Shown here piece by piece: positions 47,740 to 58,209 of a DNA stretch of 64,000 bases. The translations under genes were made by a program, and so were the position numbers. Under the pieces are notes generated by a model. That model saw nothing but the letters and a program-made list of their open reading frames with translations, had not been told where the DNA came from and did no database searches. Origin of the DNA: an uncultured Prevotellaceae bacterium (GTDB lineage Bacteria > Bacteroidota > Bacteroidia > Bacteroidales > Bacteroidaceae); contig ONHN01000004.1 of NCBI GenBank assembly GCA_900317635.1, positions 1-64,000 of the forward strand. The letters run 5' to 3'. Position 1 is the stretch's first letter. The number at the start of each line of letters is the position of its first letter.

Positions 47740-49983
47740 CTATTTCTCGATAATGCTGAAGTCGAGCTGACGCTTTTCGATGTTGGCTCGCTCGACGCGG
47801 ATGCGCACTTTGTCGCCCAAAGCGTAGCGTTTGCGGCTGCGCCGTCCGATAAGGCAGAAGTTGCGCTCGTCGAATTCGTAGTAGTCGTCGGCCAGGTCGC
47901 GCAGGGGGACGAGTCCTTCGCACCAGTTTTCGTCTATTTGCACATAGAGGCCGAAGTCCGTCACGCCGCTCACGGTGCCATCGAATTCCTGCCCGAGGCG
48001 ATCGGCCAGAAACTCTACTTGCTTATACTTGATGCTGGCGCGTTCGGCACTCTCGGCCAGCTGCTCTTGCGCGGAGCTGTGTTCGCAGAGTTCTTCGTAC
48101 TTCTGCGGATTGGCACTGCGGCCTCCGTCGAGGTAGCGCGCCAGCAGGCGGTGGACCATCATGTCGGGGTAGCGTCGAATGGGCGAGGTGAAGTGGGTGT
48201 AGTAGTCGAACATCAGTCCGTAGTGGCCGATGTTCTTCACGTCGTAGCGCGCCTTCATCATCGTGCGGAGTACGACCATTTCTACCACTCCTTCCTCTTT
48301 CTTACCTTTTACGTTCTCAAGGAGGCTGTTGAGGCTGCGGCTGACGTCTTGCTTCGAGCCCTCGGTGCGCACTTTATAGCCCCACGTGCTGATGAAGCCG
48401 CTGAGCTTGAGGAGCTTTTCGGGGTCGGGGACATCGTGGATGCGATAGACGAAGGTTTTGCGCGTGCGCTTGGCAGGGGTTGCCAGTGGCTGGCCAGGGA
48501 AGTCGAGCGGTGGGTTGCTGGCGGGCGCGCCTATATGGGTGGCCACACTGCGGTTGGCAAGGAGCATGAACTCCTCAACGAGTTTGTTGGCATCTTTGGC
48601 TTGCTTGACGTACGTGCCTATGGGGTGGCCCTTCTCGTCAACGTCGAAGCGCACTTCGGGACGGTCGAAACCGATGGCACCGCGTTGAAAGCGCTGGGCG
48701 CGCAGGCACTTGGCCAACTTGTTGAGCAGGATAAGTTCATCGGCATATTGCTCGGCGGCGGCCCGCCCGTCGGGGCTGGGCAGGGGCGCGGGGTGTTGCA
48801 GGTCTTCGGCCGAGGCCTCGCCCCGCTTTTCGAGCAGCCACTGCACTTCTTCGTAGGTGAAGCGGCGGTTGGACCGAATGACGGTGCGGGCGGGATGCCA
48901 CGATAGCACCTTGCCTTCCGCCGTCATGCGGAAAATGGCCGAGAAGGTCAGCTTCTCTTCGTCTTGGCGCAGGGAGCAGAGCTCGTTGCAAAGGCGTTCG
49001 GGCAACATGGGGATGGTGCGGTCGACGAGGTAGATGCTTGTAGCGCGACTTTGTGCTTCCTTGTCGATGATGTCGCCCTCGTGGACGTAGAAGGTAACGT
49101 CGGCAATGTGTACGCCTACTTCGTAGGTGTCGTCGTCTATGCGGCGCAGCGAAATGGCATCGTCGAAGTCTTTGGCGTCGTGCGGGTCGATGGTGAAGGT
49201 GGTGACGTGGCGGAAGTCTTCGCGGCAGGCAATCTCGGCGGGCGTTACGCCGTCGCGTATGTTCTGGGCCGCCGCCACGACGCGTGCGGGGTAGCTGTAG
49301 GGAAGGTCGAACTCGGCGAGGATGGCGTTCATTTCGGCATCGTTGTCGCCTTGTCGGCCCAGGATGTCTACCACCTTTCCTACGGGGCTCTTAGCGTCGC
49401 GGGGCCACTCCATGATTTTCACCACGGCGATGTCGCCGTCTTTACCGCCTGCGAGGAAGCGTTGGGGGATGAAGATGTCTTGCGCCAGCGTGCGGCTTTC
49501 GGTAATGAGGAAGGCGTAGTCGCGCTCTATTTGCAACTTGCCGACGAAGGTGTCTTTAGCCCGTTGCAACACCTCCACGACCTGTGCTTCGCGCGTGTAG
49601 CTTTTGCGTCGCGCCAGCATTTGCACGCGCACGCGGTCGCCGTCGAGGGCGTGGAGCGAATTGCGCTCGGCCACGAGGATGCTCTTGCCGCCGTCGTCGG
49701 GCAGGAAGGCGTTGTGGCCGCGCTGGTTGCGGCGGAACGTGCCCTCCATGATTTGCTTGCGAGCCGCGATGCGGTAGTTGCCATGTCCGTCGCAAGCCAG
49801 GACGTCGTCGAAGACGAGTTCGCTCAGGCAGTCCATGACAATCATCTTCGCTGGATGCGTCTTTGCGTCAAGGAGACGGAAGATGTCCTTGACGTTGTAT
49901 TGGCTTTCTGGGCTCTCTTCAAAGAGGAGGCGTAGGAGCTCTGTGGCTTTTTTCTTTGTGAAGCGTGACTTTTGCTTTTTCAT
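47740..49983 (-). CDS. rnr: Ribonuclease R
   Basis: This 747-residue 3'-5' exoribonuclease degrades structured RNA in the cytoplasm. It has an N-terminal helix-turn-helix-like segment, cold-shock domains (about 75-215), the RNB catalytic domain with HDAKDFDDAISL near residue 265 holding the metal-binding Asp residues, and a C-terminal S1 domain (GTVSGVTDFGLYVQIDENWC near 670). ATG 49983 is preferred over the upstream TTG. Complete. It is convergent with no neighbour and has repeats downstream. Confidence 0.95.
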   Translation of the reverse strand: MKKQKSRFTKKKATELLRLLFEESPESQYNVKDIFRLLDAKTHPAKMIVMDCLSELVFDDVLACDGHGNYRIAARKQIMEGTFRRNQRGHNAFLPDDGGKSILVAERNSLHALDGDRVRVQMLARRKSYTREAQVVEVLQRAKDTFVGKLQIERDYAFLITESRTLAQDIFIPQRFLAGGKDGDIAVVKIMEWPRDAKSPVGKVVDILGRQGDNDAEMNAILAEFDLPYSYPARVVAAAQNIRDGVTPAEIACREDFRHVTTFTIDPHDAKDFDDAISLRRIDDDTYEVGVHIADVTFYVHEGDIIDKEAQSRATSIYLVDRTIPMLPERLCNELCSLRQDEEKLTFSAIFRMTAEGKVLSWHPARTVIRSNRRFTYEEVQWLLEKRGEASAEDLQHPAPLPSPDGRAAAEQYADELILLNKLAKCLRAQRFQRGAIGFDRPEVRFDVDEKGHPIGTYVKQAKDANKLVEEFMLLANRSVATHIGAPASNPPLDFPGQPLATPAKRTRKTFVYRIHDVPDPEKLLKLSGFISTWGYKVRTEGSKQDVSRSLNSLLENVKGKKEEGVVEMVVLRTMMKARYDVKNIGHYGLMFDYYTHFTSPIRRYPDMMVHRLLARYLDGGRSANPQKYEELCEHSSAQEQLAESAERASIKYKQVEFLADRLGQEFDGTVSGVTDFGLYVQIDENWCEGLVPLRDLADDYYEFDERNFCLIGRRSRKRYALGDKVRIRVERANIEKRQLDFSIIEK

Positions 49984-50109
49984 TATCAAAAGGAGTTGTT
50001 GCGTGTTGAAACGTTGAAGGTCTTTTGCTTTTCAGTGCAAAGTTCCTTAAAAATTGCGAACAAACGGCGCATTTAAGATATTATAACGCGCCATAACGGC
50101 GAAAATGTC

Positions 50110-50117
50110 TAATTTTG
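50110..50117 (+). promoter_or_regulatory. Promoter -7 element of the DUF4294 gene
   Basis: TAATTTTG puts transcription start near 50124. ATG 50125 would then be leaderless, which favours ATG 50158. Confidence 0.5.
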
Positions 50118-50157
50118 CGCCGTCATGAGCGAAACGCAGAGCGAAATACGCAGTTGG

Positions 50158-50775
50158 ATGCGACTTGTCGGCAGGCGGGCCATGCTATTGGCTTGTGTGC
50201 TGGTGGGCTGTCTGCACGCGGGCTGGGCGCAGGACGTGGTGCCTGAAGCCAGTGTGCCTATTTACGTGCAGGTGGGCAAGACCGTGTATCAGGGCGACAG
50301 CATCCCCGAGATTATCACACCGCCGCTCTATAAATATCCGCCCTTAGAGTTTAAGGACGCGAAGCAGAAACAGGAGTGGAACCTGCTCGTTTCGAACGTG
50401 AAGAAGCTACTTCCTATAGCGAAGAAAGCGCGCTTCCTGCTGATTGAGACCTACGAGTATGCCGAGACCCTGCCCGACGAAAAGAGCAAGCGTGAACACT
50501 ATAAGCTCGTTGAGAAGGAGCTGAAGGAGAAGTATTCGCCTATGGTGAAGAAGATGCCTCGTTCGCAGGGGCGCTTGCTCGTGAAGCTGGTTGACCGCGA
50601 GTGCGGCCAGTCGGCCTATGCCATAGCCAAAGCTTTCGTGGGCAGCATGCGCGCCAACTTGTATCAAGGCCTCGGCCTACTGTTCGGCAACAGCCTGACG
50701 AAACACTACGACCCGCAGGGCGACGACCGCATGACCGAGCGCGTGGTGCGCCTCGTTGAAAGCGGGCAGCTGTAG
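50158..50775 (+). CDS. DUF4294-family secreted protein
   Basis: This protein of about 205 residues has a signal peptide (MRLVGRRAMLLACVLVGCLH...GWAQ). The mature part matches DUF4294, a Bacteroidetes family, with KKLLPIAKKARFLLIETYEY near residue 85 and a charged C-terminal half (GRLLVKLVDRECGQSAYAIA). An alternative ATG at 50125 adds 11 residues, but it coincides with the predicted transcription start. Function unknown. It is convergent with sufB. Confidence 0.85.
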   Translation: MRLVGRRAMLLACVLVGCLHAGWAQDVVPEASVPIYVQVGKTVYQGDSIPEIITPPLYKYPPLEFKDAKQKQEWNLLVSNVKKLLPIAKKARFLLIETYEYAETLPDEKSKREHYKLVEKELKEKYSPMVKKMPRSQGRLLVKLVDRECGQSAYAIAKAFVGSMRANLYQGLGLLFGNSLTKHYDPQGDDRMTERVVRLVESGQL

Positions 50776-50863
50776 GCGGCGGTGCTCGTATAAAGGTGTG
50801 CTCGTAACTTTAATGCAAAGATACGAAAAAAAGGAGCGAAAAGCAAGTGGATGGGCAGTTTTT

Positions 50864-52306
50864 TTACCCCACACTGCCCTCGAGCGTGACGCTTAGGAGC
50901 TTTTGCGCTTCGGCAGCGAACTCCATAGGCAGTTTTTGCAGGACGTCGCGCGCGTAGCCATAGACGATGAGGCCTACGGCGTCTTCGGGAGCAATGCCGC
51001 GTTGCTGCAGATAGAAGAGCTGGTCTTCGGAAATCTTGGACGTGGTGGCTTCGTGCTCCACGATAGCTTCGGGGTTTTCTACGTCGACGTAGGGAAAGGT
51101 GTGGGCTCCGCATTGCGCGCCGATGAGCAGGGAGTCGCACGAGGAGTAGTTGCGGGCCCCCGTGGCCTTCTTGCCACAGCGCACCAGGCCGCGATAGGCG
51201 TTTTGGCTCTGTCCAGCCGAGATGCCTTTCGAGATGATGCGCGAGCGGGTGTCGGGGGCAAGGTGTATCATCTTGGTGCCCGTGTCGGCTTGTTGGTGTC
51301 CGCGCGTGACGGCTACGCTATAGAATTCGGCTTGCGAGCCTTTGCCTGCGAGTACGCACGAGGGATATTTCCACGTAACGGCACTGCCCGTCTCGACTTG
51401 TGTCCAAGAGAGTTTTGCGTTTTCGCCGCGCAGGTGTCCGCGCTTGGTGACGAGGTTCAGCACGCCGCCACGCCCGTCTTTGTCGCCTGGATACCAGTTT
51501 TGGACGGTGCTGTATTTCACCTCAGCGTCCTTTTCAACAACGATTTCGACGATGGCAGCGTGCAGCTGATGCTCGTCGCGCATCGGGGCGGTGCAGCCTT
51601 CGAGGTAGGAGACGTAGGCCCCTTCGTCGCACACAATGAGCGTGCGCTCGAATTGGCCCGTGCCTCGCGCGTTGATGCGGAAGTAGGTGGAGAGTTCCAT
51701 AGGGCAACGCACGCCCTGCGGAATATAGACAAACGAACCATCGGAAAAGACCGCCGAGTTGAGGGCGGCGTAGAAGTTGTCGCGATAGGGAACAACGCTA
51801 CCCAGGTATTTGCGAACGAGGGCGGGGTATTCGCGCACGGCCTCGCTGATGGAGCAGAAGATGATGCCTTTGTCCTGCAACTTCTCCTTGAACGTGGTTT
51901 TCACGCTAACGCTATCCACCACGGCATCGACGGCCACGCCGCCCGCGAGGGCTTTGCGCTCGTTGAGAGGGATGCCCAGCTTGTCGAACGTCTTTTCCAG
52001 TTCAGGGTCTATTTCGCCCGTCTGCGCTTGGCGCTTCGTGGGGTCGGCATAGTATGAGATAGCTTGATAGTCAACGGGGGGCAGGTCGAGGTGAGCCCAG
52101 TCGGGTTGCTTGAGCTGTTGCCAATAGCGCAACGCTTTGAGGCGAAACTCCAGCAGCCAATCGGGCTCGTTTTTCTTAGCCGAAATGAGGCGCACCACGT
52201 CTTCGTTAAGGCCTACGGGGATGATGTCGGTCTCAACGTTGGTAGTAAAGCCATATTCGTAGTCGCCTTCGGTGGCGTGGCGTATGATGTCGGTTTCGCT
52301 TGCCAT
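50864..52306 (-). CDS. sufB: Fe-S cluster assembly protein SufB
   Basis: This 480-residue scaffold component of the SufBC2D complex builds Fe-S clusters. Family landmarks are [20 protein letters not shown] near residue 195, [20 protein letters not shown] near 230, [20 protein letters not shown] near 257 and the catalytic-region Cys/His near the C-terminus ([20 protein letters not shown]). It is complete. cvpA lies 16 bases upstream on the same strand. Directly downstream is a convergent DUF4294 gene rather than sufC and sufD, the usual next genes. Confidence 0.96.
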   Translation of the reverse strand: MASETDIIRHATEGDYEYGFTTNVETDIIPVGLNEDVVRLISAKKNEPDWLLEFRLKALRYWQQLKQPDWAHLDLPPVDYQAISYYADPTKRQAQTGEIDPELEKTFDKLGIPLNERKALAGGVAVDAVVDSVSVKTTFKEKLQDKGIIFCSISEAVREYPALVRKYLGSVVPYRDNFYAALNSAVFSDGSFVYIPQGVRCPMELSTYFRINARGTGQFERTLIVCDEGAYVSYLEGCTAPMRDEHQLHAAIVEIVVEKDAEVKYSTVQNWYPGDKDGRGGVLNLVTKRGHLRGENAKLSWTQVETGSAVTWKYPSCVLAGKGSQAEFYSVAVTRGHQQADTGTKMIHLAPDTRSRIISKGISAGQSQNAYRGLVRCGKKATGARNYSSCDSLLIGAQCGAHTFPYVDVENPEAIVEHEATTSKISEDQLFYLQQRGIAPEDAVGLIVYGYARDVLQKLPMEFAAEAQKLLSVTLEGSVG

Positions 52307-52322
52307 AATGTGGTGCTTTCGT

Positions 52323-52859
52323 TCAAGCGGGTTGCTTCATATCGACCCAAACCGTGTCGCCATCGTTGGAGGGGTCGTCTGTTTCGGTAGGTGCTACGAT
52401 GTTGCGTCCGCCCATGAGGAGCGTAATGGCCGACTTAGCGGGTTCGTAGAAGTAGGAGCCTTTTGTGCGCTCGTTGTCCATCATGTGGAGTGCTTCCATC
52501 ACGTTGATGACGCAGCTCAGGAGCACGATGTATTTCAGTGCGCTGACGGCGGCTCCTAAGAGGCTGTTGGGGAGGCCGAGCTTCATGCCCTTGACGGCCT
52601 TGGTCAGCACGTTGGCCACGAAGCCCAGGAAGATGGGCGAAATGATCCATAGCAGGAAGAAAGCTATGACGTTCGACATGCCGCCCAGTTGGGAATGAGC
52701 CTGCGTGAGGTGTTCGCCGAGATATCTGTAGCACGTGGCGGCAATGATCAGGCCCAGCAGGAAACCGCCCGCCGAGATGAGTTCTTTTATGAAACCTTGT
52801 CGCCAGCCGCTGTAGAGCGACCAAAAGAGGACAATCGTGAGAAACAGGTCGAGGTACAT
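52323..52859 (-). CDS. CvpA-family membrane protein
   Basis: This 178-residue protein has four predicted transmembrane helices and the CvpA-family start [20 protein letters not shown] followed by [19 protein letters not shown]. The E. coli homologue is needed for colicin V production and affects membrane homeostasis; its molecular role is unsettled. It lies 16 bases upstream of sufB, as in other Bacteroidales. TATCTTTG on the minus strand at 52927-52920 is a likely promoter element. Confidence 0.88.
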   Translation of the reverse strand: MYLDLFLTIVLFWSLYSGWRQGFIKELISAGGFLLGLIIAATCYRYLGEHLTQAHSQLGGMSNVIAFFLLWIISPIFLGFVANVLTKAVKGMKLGLPNSLLGAAVSALKYIVLLSCVINVMEALHMMDNERTKGSYFYEPAKSAITLLMGGRNIVAPTETDDPSNDGDTVWVDMKQPA

Positions 52860-52929
52860 AGTTTTATGTATGTTTTATAAGTGTTGCCAGTGCAGGCAAT
52901 GGCTGCGCTAAATTTCGTGCAAAGATAAT

Positions 52930-53183
52930 GCAAACCGAGTGCAAAGAAAAGCAAGCTTGCTTGTTTTTCTTTGCCGAGGTGCCGCTTATCTTGGCGAAGC
53001 AAAGTGCAAACCGAGTGCAAAGAAAAGCAAGCTTGCTTGTTTTTCTTTGCCGAGGTGCCGCTTATCTTGGCAAAGCAAAGATCAAACCGAGTGCAAAGAA
53101 ACGGGTGTTTGCTTGTTTTTCTTTGCCGAGGTGCCGCTTATCTTGGCGAAGCAAAGTGCAAACCGAGTGCAAAGAAACGGGTG
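52930..53183. repeat. 76-bp tandem repeat, three full copies and a partial
   Basis: The block CAAACCGAGTGCAAAGAAA recurs at 52931, 53007, 53083 and 53159, a constant 76-base step. Units contain GCAAGCTTGC, TTTTTCTTTGCCGAGGTGCC and GCTTATCTTGGCGAAGCAAA. Copies 1 and 2 are nearly identical; copies 3 and 4 carry ACGGGTG in place of AAGCAAG. TTTTGCCGAGGTGCCGC appears again alone at 53637-53653. Three plus-strand frames are open through the array, which I read as a by-product of its composition. Confidence 0.92.
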
Positions 53184-53208
53184 AGGTGTCTTTCTTTTAT
53201 TGGTGTGT

Positions 53209-53345
53209 CGCCTACGGCGACAGCAAGTCCCCTAACAATAGAAACTTCAGGATTGTTAGTAGGCAATAAGGCTCTCTGATTTATTATGAAATTCAAGTTT
53301 CTGATGTTGTGATAAGGGGGGGGGGATAAATGGTGCGCGGAGCGT
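53209..53345 (+). repeat. About 130-bp repeat, copy 2 (copy 1 at 36661-36790)
   Basis: This follows the 76-bp array and shows the same ordered blocks as copy 1 (GCCTACGGCGACAGCAAG, CTCTCTG, TTATTATG, GTTGTGATA, a G-run, AAATGGTGCGCGGAGCGTACC). It again runs into family B sequence. Confidence 0.6.
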
Positions 53346-53379
53346 ACCGCACTATATAAAGCGATAAGGAGTATATAGC

Positions 53380-53512
53380 TGGAGCGCATGGAACGTGCAG
53401 TACGCTACGCGCACTGGCAAAGTCGCTGCACATATACCGCGCACCACTCGTCGCTACGCTCCTCGCGGTACGCGGTTAAGCATGGTGTGGTGCGCGCTGC
53501 GCACCATCTCTG
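53380..53512 (+). repeat. Family B repeat
   Basis: Shared segments with 36935-37049 include GCGGTACGCGGTTAAGCATG followed by GTGTGGTGCGC and GCGCACCAT. A family A-like unit (ACGCAAGCGAGACGCTTGCG) lies near 53605. The region 53184-53759 holds no gene. Confidence 0.65.
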
Positions 53513-53759
53513 CAGGAACACCCGAACTTATATTAATAAACAATTCGTGGGCATTTGTGTGAAATAGATAGATGCGAGCGAAAAACCTGCGTTCCCAGTT
53601 ATTACGCAAGCGAGACGCTTGCGTCCCATTATCCCCTTTTGCCGAGGTGCCGCAACGCTTGTTGCAACAAAGCTATCCCCAACAACCTTGGCGCGTTGAG
53701 GCGGGGCTGCTGGGGATAGGCGTATAATATTAATATTGTATAGGCACGCGGCGAGGAGT

Positions 53760-56700
53760 TTACAGCTTTTGCTTCACTTCGATTTCTTGGAATGTTTCGA
53801 TGAGGTCGCCCTCCTTGATGTCGTTGCATCCCGTGAGGCTGATACCGCATTCGAAGTTGGTATTGACTTCCTTCACGTCGTCTTTGAATCGTTTCAGGGC
53901 ATTGATTTCGCCCGTGAAGATGACGATGCCGTCGCGGATGAGGCGTGCCTTGTTGGTGCGCGATACCTTGCCATCCACCACGTAGGCACCAGCCACGTAG
54001 CCCACCTTTGAGATGTGATAGACTTGGCGCACTTCGACTGTGGCGGTGACTTCCTCTTTGACGATAGGCTTGAGCATGCCTTCCATGGCCTGCTTCACGT
54101 CGTCCATAGCGTCGTAGATGACGGAGTAGAGTCGGATTTCCACGCCTTCGCGGTCGGCCAGCTTGCGGGCGGCTAAGCTCGGGCGCACCTGGAAGCCGAC
54201 GATAACGGCTTGCGAGGCAGCGGCCAGCGTGACGTCGTTTTCGCTGATTTGGCCCACGCTCTTGTGGATGACGTTGACAGCAATTTCGGGCGTTGAGAGC
54301 TTGATGAAGCTGTCCGAGAGAGCTTCTACGGAGCCGTCCACGTCGCCCTTGACGATGATGTTCATCTCCTGATAGTTGCCTTGCTTGATGCGACGACCAA
54401 TCTCGTCGAGTGTCAGCATCTTCTGCGTGCGCAGGTTTTGCTCGCGCTGCAGTTGCTCGCGCTTCGAGGCAATTTCGCGCGCCTCTTGCTCGGTCTCCAT
54501 GACGTGGAACTGGTCGCCAGCCTGCGGTGCCCCGTTGAAACCGAGGAGCGTGGCGGCCATTGACGGGCCAATCTCCTGAATGCGCTGTCCGCGCTCGTTG
54601 AAGAGGGCTTTGATGCGTCCGTGGTTTGTGCCGGCCAGCACGACGTCGCCTTGGTGGAGCGTACCGTTGGAAACGAGCACCGTAGCCACGTAGCCGCGAC
54701 CCTTGTCGAGCGAAGACTCGATGACCGTACCCGTGGCACGGCGGTTGGGATTGGCCTTAAGCTCCAGCATCTCGGCTTCAAGGAGTACTTTCTCTAAGAG
54801 TTCGGGAACGCCGATGCCCTTCTTGGCTGAAATATCTTGGCTCTGATACTTACCGCCCCAGTCCTCGACGAGGAAGTTCATCTGTGCGAGGCTTTCCTTT
54901 ATCTTGTCGGGGTTGGCGGCGGGTTTGTCGATTTTGTTGATAGCAAAGACGATGGGGACGTTGGCAGCCACGGCATGGTTGATGGCCTCCTTCGTTTGCG
55001 GCATGATGTCGTCGTCGGCAGCAATGATGATAATGGCAACGTCCGTCACCTGTGCACCGCGCGCACGCATGGCCGTGAAGGCTTCGTGGCCAGGGGTGTC
55101 GAGGAAGGTGATGTGGCGTCCGTCTTCCAGCTCCACGTTGTAGGCACCGATGTGCTGCGTGATGCCACCCGCTTCGCCCGCAATGACGTTTGATTTGCGG
55201 ATATAGTCGAGCAGGGAGGTCTTACCGTGGTCAACGTGGCCCATCACCGTTACGATCGGTGCGCGCGGCTGCAAGTCTTCTTCGCGGTCGGCTTCTTCGG
55301 CCACGGCATCCTGCACCTCGGCACTGACGTATTCGGTGGTGAAACCAAATTCTTCGGCCACGATGTTGATGGTTTCGGCATCGAGGCGCTGGTTGATGCT
55401 GACCATAATGCCAATGCTCATGCACGTGCCGATAACTTTCGTCACGGGAATGTCCATCATCGTTGCCAGCTCGTTAGCCGTTACGAACTCCGTCAGCTTG
55501 AGCACCTTGCTCTCGGCTTTCTGCTCGCGACGCTCTTCGGCTTCTGCTGCGCGGACCTGTTCGCGTTTCTGCTTACGATATTGCGCACCCTTCGACGTCT
55601 TCGACTTGCTTGTGAGGCGTGCCAGCGTTTCTTTTACTTGCTTTGCTACGTCTTCTTCGCTTATTTCGGCTTTCACGTCGCGGTTGCGGTTTTTCTTCTT
55701 CCCGCCGCTGGCGTTTTGCTGGGCTTGTGCGCCCTTTCCGCGTCCGCCGTTGCCTGGTTGGTTGGCGGCGGCGTTGATATCTACGCGCTGTCCGCTGATG
55801 CGGGTGCGCTTGCGCTTTTCGTTGTTGTTGCCGCCGTTAGCGTTTGTGGCAGCATTGCGACGCTCGTCGCGTTCTTTGCGTCGCTCTTCTTTTGACTTTT
55901 TCTTCGGGCGCGTACTGGCGTTGATGGAGGAGAGGTCTATCGTGCCCAACACTTTCGGTCCCGTGAGTTCGGGCTTGTTCTTTAGCTCGAACACGCCGTC
56001 TTTCACGTCGCCTATCTGTGCGGCGCGCTCCTCAACGGAAGGCTTTTGGCCTTTTGCGGGTTTAGCCTTTTGCGGTTGCGCGGGAGCATTGGCAGGCTCT
56101 GCCTCTGCTACTGCTTTTACCTCTGCCTCTGCCTCTTGGCCTGCGATGCCGGCTGGCTGCGCTACATTTTCGGCTGGGGTGCTTTCTTCTGTTTGCACCG
56201 CCTCTTCTGGCGAGGGCTTTTCTTGTTCAACCTCTTCAGCCTCTTCAACCTTTTCTGGCTTTTGGCTTTTCTCTTCGGCTGCGGGCGTTGCAGGAGCTTT
56301 GGCCTCTTCTGCGGGGGCATTGATGGCTGGCGTAGCTTCTGGCGCGGGTTTTGTTACCGCTTCGGGTTCGGTCGGCTGTGCAGGTTGCTCGGGCGTAGCC
56401 AGTGCCTCTGCCGTCTCAGCCTGGGCTGCTTGCGGCGTGGCAGGTTCTGCAGGCTTTTCGCCTCCAAGGTCTATGTGACCAACGACCTCAACTTTCGGCT
56501 TAAGGTCGTCGGGCACGGCAGCTGTGATCACTTCGGGCTTAGCGGCAGGCTTCTTGTCGTCTTTCTTCTGGCGTTGCATGCGGCCTTGCAGCAGCTTGTT
56601 GGCTTCGTTGCGCGCATCTTCGTCAGAGCGAAATTCCTTGCTGACAAGCTCGTACTGATCGTCGGTCAGCTTCGTGTTGGGCGCGGCTTCCACGTTATGG

Positions 56701-56780
56701 CCTTTACGCGACAGAAAGTCCACAACGGTTTGCAAGCCGACGTTGAAATCTTTAATTACTTTGATTAATCTAACTCCCAT
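53760..56780 (-). CDS. infB: Translation initiation factor IF-2
   Basis: This 1006-residue GTPase brings initiator tRNA to the 30S subunit. It has an N-terminal IF2N domain ([20 protein letters not shown] near residue 7), a very long Ala/Pro/Glu-rich linker (about 80-260), a basic Asn/Gly-rich stretch, then the G domain with [12 protein letters not shown] near 517, DTPGHEAF near 563 and NKIDKP near 617, and domains II to IV. ATG 56780 gives the normal N-terminus. It is third in rimP-nusA-infB. Confidence 0.97.
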   Translation of the reverse strand: MGVRLIKVIKDFNVGLQTVVDFLSRKGHNVEAAPNTKLTDDQYELVSKEFRSDEDARNEANKLLQGRMQRQKKDDKKPAAKPEVITAAVPDDLKPKVEVVGHIDLGGEKPAEPATPQAAQAETAEALATPEQPAQPTEPEAVTKPAPEATPAINAPAEEAKAPATPAAEEKSQKPEKVEEAEEVEQEKPSPEEAVQTEESTPAENVAQPAGIAGQEAEAEVKAVAEAEPANAPAQPQKAKPAKGQKPSVEERAAQIGDVKDGVFELKNKPELTGPKVLGTIDLSSINASTRPKKKSKEERRKERDERRNAATNANGGNNNEKRKRTRISGQRVDINAAANQPGNGGRGKGAQAQQNASGGKKKNRNRDVKAEISEEDVAKQVKETLARLTSKSKTSKGAQYRKQKREQVRAAEAEERREQKAESKVLKLTEFVTANELATMMDIPVTKVIGTCMSIGIMVSINQRLDAETINIVAEEFGFTTEYVSAEVQDAVAEEADREEDLQPRAPIVTVMGHVDHGKTSLLDYIRKSNVIAGEAGGITQHIGAYNVELEDGRHITFLDTPGHEAFTAMRARGAQVTDVAIIIIAADDDIMPQTKEAINHAVAANVPIVFAINKIDKPAANPDKIKESLAQMNFLVEDWGGKYQSQDISAKKGIGVPELLEKVLLEAEMLELKANPNRRATGTVIESSLDKGRGYVATVLVSNGTLHQGDVVLAGTNHGRIKALFNERGQRIQEIGPSMAATLLGFNGAPQAGDQFHVMETEQEAREIASKREQLQREQNLRTQKMLTLDEIGRRIKQGNYQEMNIIVKGDVDGSVEALSDSFIKLSTPEIAVNVIHKSVGQISENDVTLAAASQAVIVGFQVRPSLAARKLADREGVEIRLYSVIYDAMDDVKQAMEGMLKPIVKEEVTATVEVRQVYHISKVGYVAGAYVVDGKVSRTNKARLIRDGIVIFTGEINALKRFKDDVKEVNTNFECGISLTGCNDIKEGDLIETFQEIEVKQKL

Positions 56781-56833
56781 TGTGCGGTAATGATTCAATG
56801 ATGAAGTCTTTCCTCGTTATATCCGTGTGAGGT

Positions 56834-58174
56834 TTATTCTTCGTTTGCTTCTTCAGGCGTTGCTTCAGCTTCGGGCTGAGCGGGTGTTTCTTCTTTAGCG
56901 GCTGTGGCGGGTGCGAAGTCTTCGTCTTCGAATTCAGCCTTCAACACGCGGATGAGGTCATCGACGGTTTCTTCTTCGAGGTCGGCTTGCTGTATGAGCA
57001 CGTTGCGAGGTGCATTCAGCACGTCGCGCGCCGTTTCGTAGCCGATGGCTTTGATAGCTTCGATTACCCACGGCTCTACTTCGTCGGTGAATTCGTCGAG
57101 GTAGATGTCGTCTTGTTCTTCGTCTTCCTGACGATAAACGTCGATGGTGTAGCCTGTCAGCATGCAGGCCAGCTTGATGTTCATGCCGCTCTTGCCGATG
57201 GCAAGCGAAACTTCTTCGGGGCGCAGATAGACGTTGGCCGACTTGTTCTCTTCGTTCAGTTCGATGCTTGTTATCTGCGCTGGACTTAATGCACGCTGGA
57301 TGAAGAGCGAGGGGTTGCTGGTGTATTGAATGACGTCGATATTCTCGTTGTGCAACTCGCGCACGATGCTGTGGATGCGGCTACCCTTGACGCCTACACA
57401 AGCCCCCACGGGGTCGATGCGCTCGTCGTAGCTCTCAACGGCAATTTTGGCGCGTTCGCCAGGGATGCGGGCTATGCGCTGCAAGGAGATGAGGCCGTCG
57501 GCAATCTCAGGGATTTCGGCTTCAAGCAGGCGGCGCAGGAAGAGTGGGCTGGTGCGGCTTAGGTATATCTTGGGCTTGCCGTTTTGGTTGTCCACGCGCT
57601 CAACGATGGCACGCACCGTTTCGCCTTTATGGAAGAAATCGCGAGGGATTTGTTGGCTCTTGGGCAGGAAGAGTTCGTTGCCAGCTTCGTCGAGCAGCAG
57701 CGTCTCGCTTTTCCACGTTTGGTAAACGTCGCCGGCGATGATTTCGCCCTCTTTCTCCTTATAATAGTTGTATAGGTTGTCGTGCTCAATTTCGAGGATC
57801 TTGCTGGCCAGCGTCTGGCGCAACGTCAGGATGGCACGGCGGCCGAACTTGGCAAACTCAATGGGCTCGCTCACTTCTTCGCCAATCTCGTAGTCCTCGT
57901 CGATTTGCTGCGCTTCGGAGAGGCTGATTTGCTTGTTGTCGTCTTCCACTTCGTCGTCGGCCACCACTTCGCGGTTGCGGTAGATTTCGCAGTCGCCTTT
58001 GTCGGGGTTGACGATGACGTCGAAGTTTTCGTCCGAGCCATAGATCTTGGCTATCACGTTGCGGAAACTTTCTTCAAGCACGCCGATGAGCTCGGTGCGC
58101 TTGATGTTCTTTGTTTCTTTGAACTCCGCAAAAGTGTCGATGAGGCTTGTTGCCTCTGCTCTTTTTCTGGGCAT
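56834..58174 (-). CDS. nusA: Transcription elongation/antitermination protein NusA
   Basis: This 446-residue RNA polymerase-binding protein controls pausing, termination and antitermination. It has the N-terminal domain (SLIDTFAEFKETKN near residue 7), an S1 domain (about 130-200, EGEIIAGDVYQTW), KH1 (GACVGVKGSRIHSIVREL near 255) and KH2 (SLAIGKSGMNIKLACML near 325), and an acidic Ala/Glu-rich tail. It sits 35 bases after rimP and 53 bases before infB. Confidence 0.96.
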   Translation of the reverse strand: MPRKRAEATSLIDTFAEFKETKNIKRTELIGVLEESFRNVIAKIYGSDENFDVIVNPDKGDCEIYRNREVVADDEVEDDNKQISLSEAQQIDEDYEIGEEVSEPIEFAKFGRRAILTLRQTLASKILEIEHDNLYNYYKEKEGEIIAGDVYQTWKSETLLLDEAGNELFLPKSQQIPRDFFHKGETVRAIVERVDNQNGKPKIYLSRTSPLFLRRLLEAEIPEIADGLISLQRIARIPGERAKIAVESYDERIDPVGACVGVKGSRIHSIVRELHNENIDVIQYTSNPSLFIQRALSPAQITSIELNEENKSANVYLRPEEVSLAIGKSGMNIKLACMLTGYTIDVYRQEDEEQDDIYLDEFTDEVEPWVIEAIKAIGYETARDVLNAPRNVLIQQADLEEETVDDLIRVLKAEFEDEDFAPATAAKEETPAQPEAEATPEEANEE

Positions 58175-58209
58175 AATGTATGTCGTGTGTGTTTGTTTGC
58201 AGTGATAAG

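Noticed and set aside
50903..52057. 384-residue plus-strand ORF opposite sufB
   Set aside because: SufB motifs on the minus strand are unambiguous; this frame is the complement shadow.
52928..53279. Three overlapping ORFs of 81-113 residues through the 76-bp repeats
   Set aside because: A 76-base unit shifts frame by one each copy, so all three frames read the same three peptides in rotation. There is no promoter, ribosome site or homology that argues for translation.
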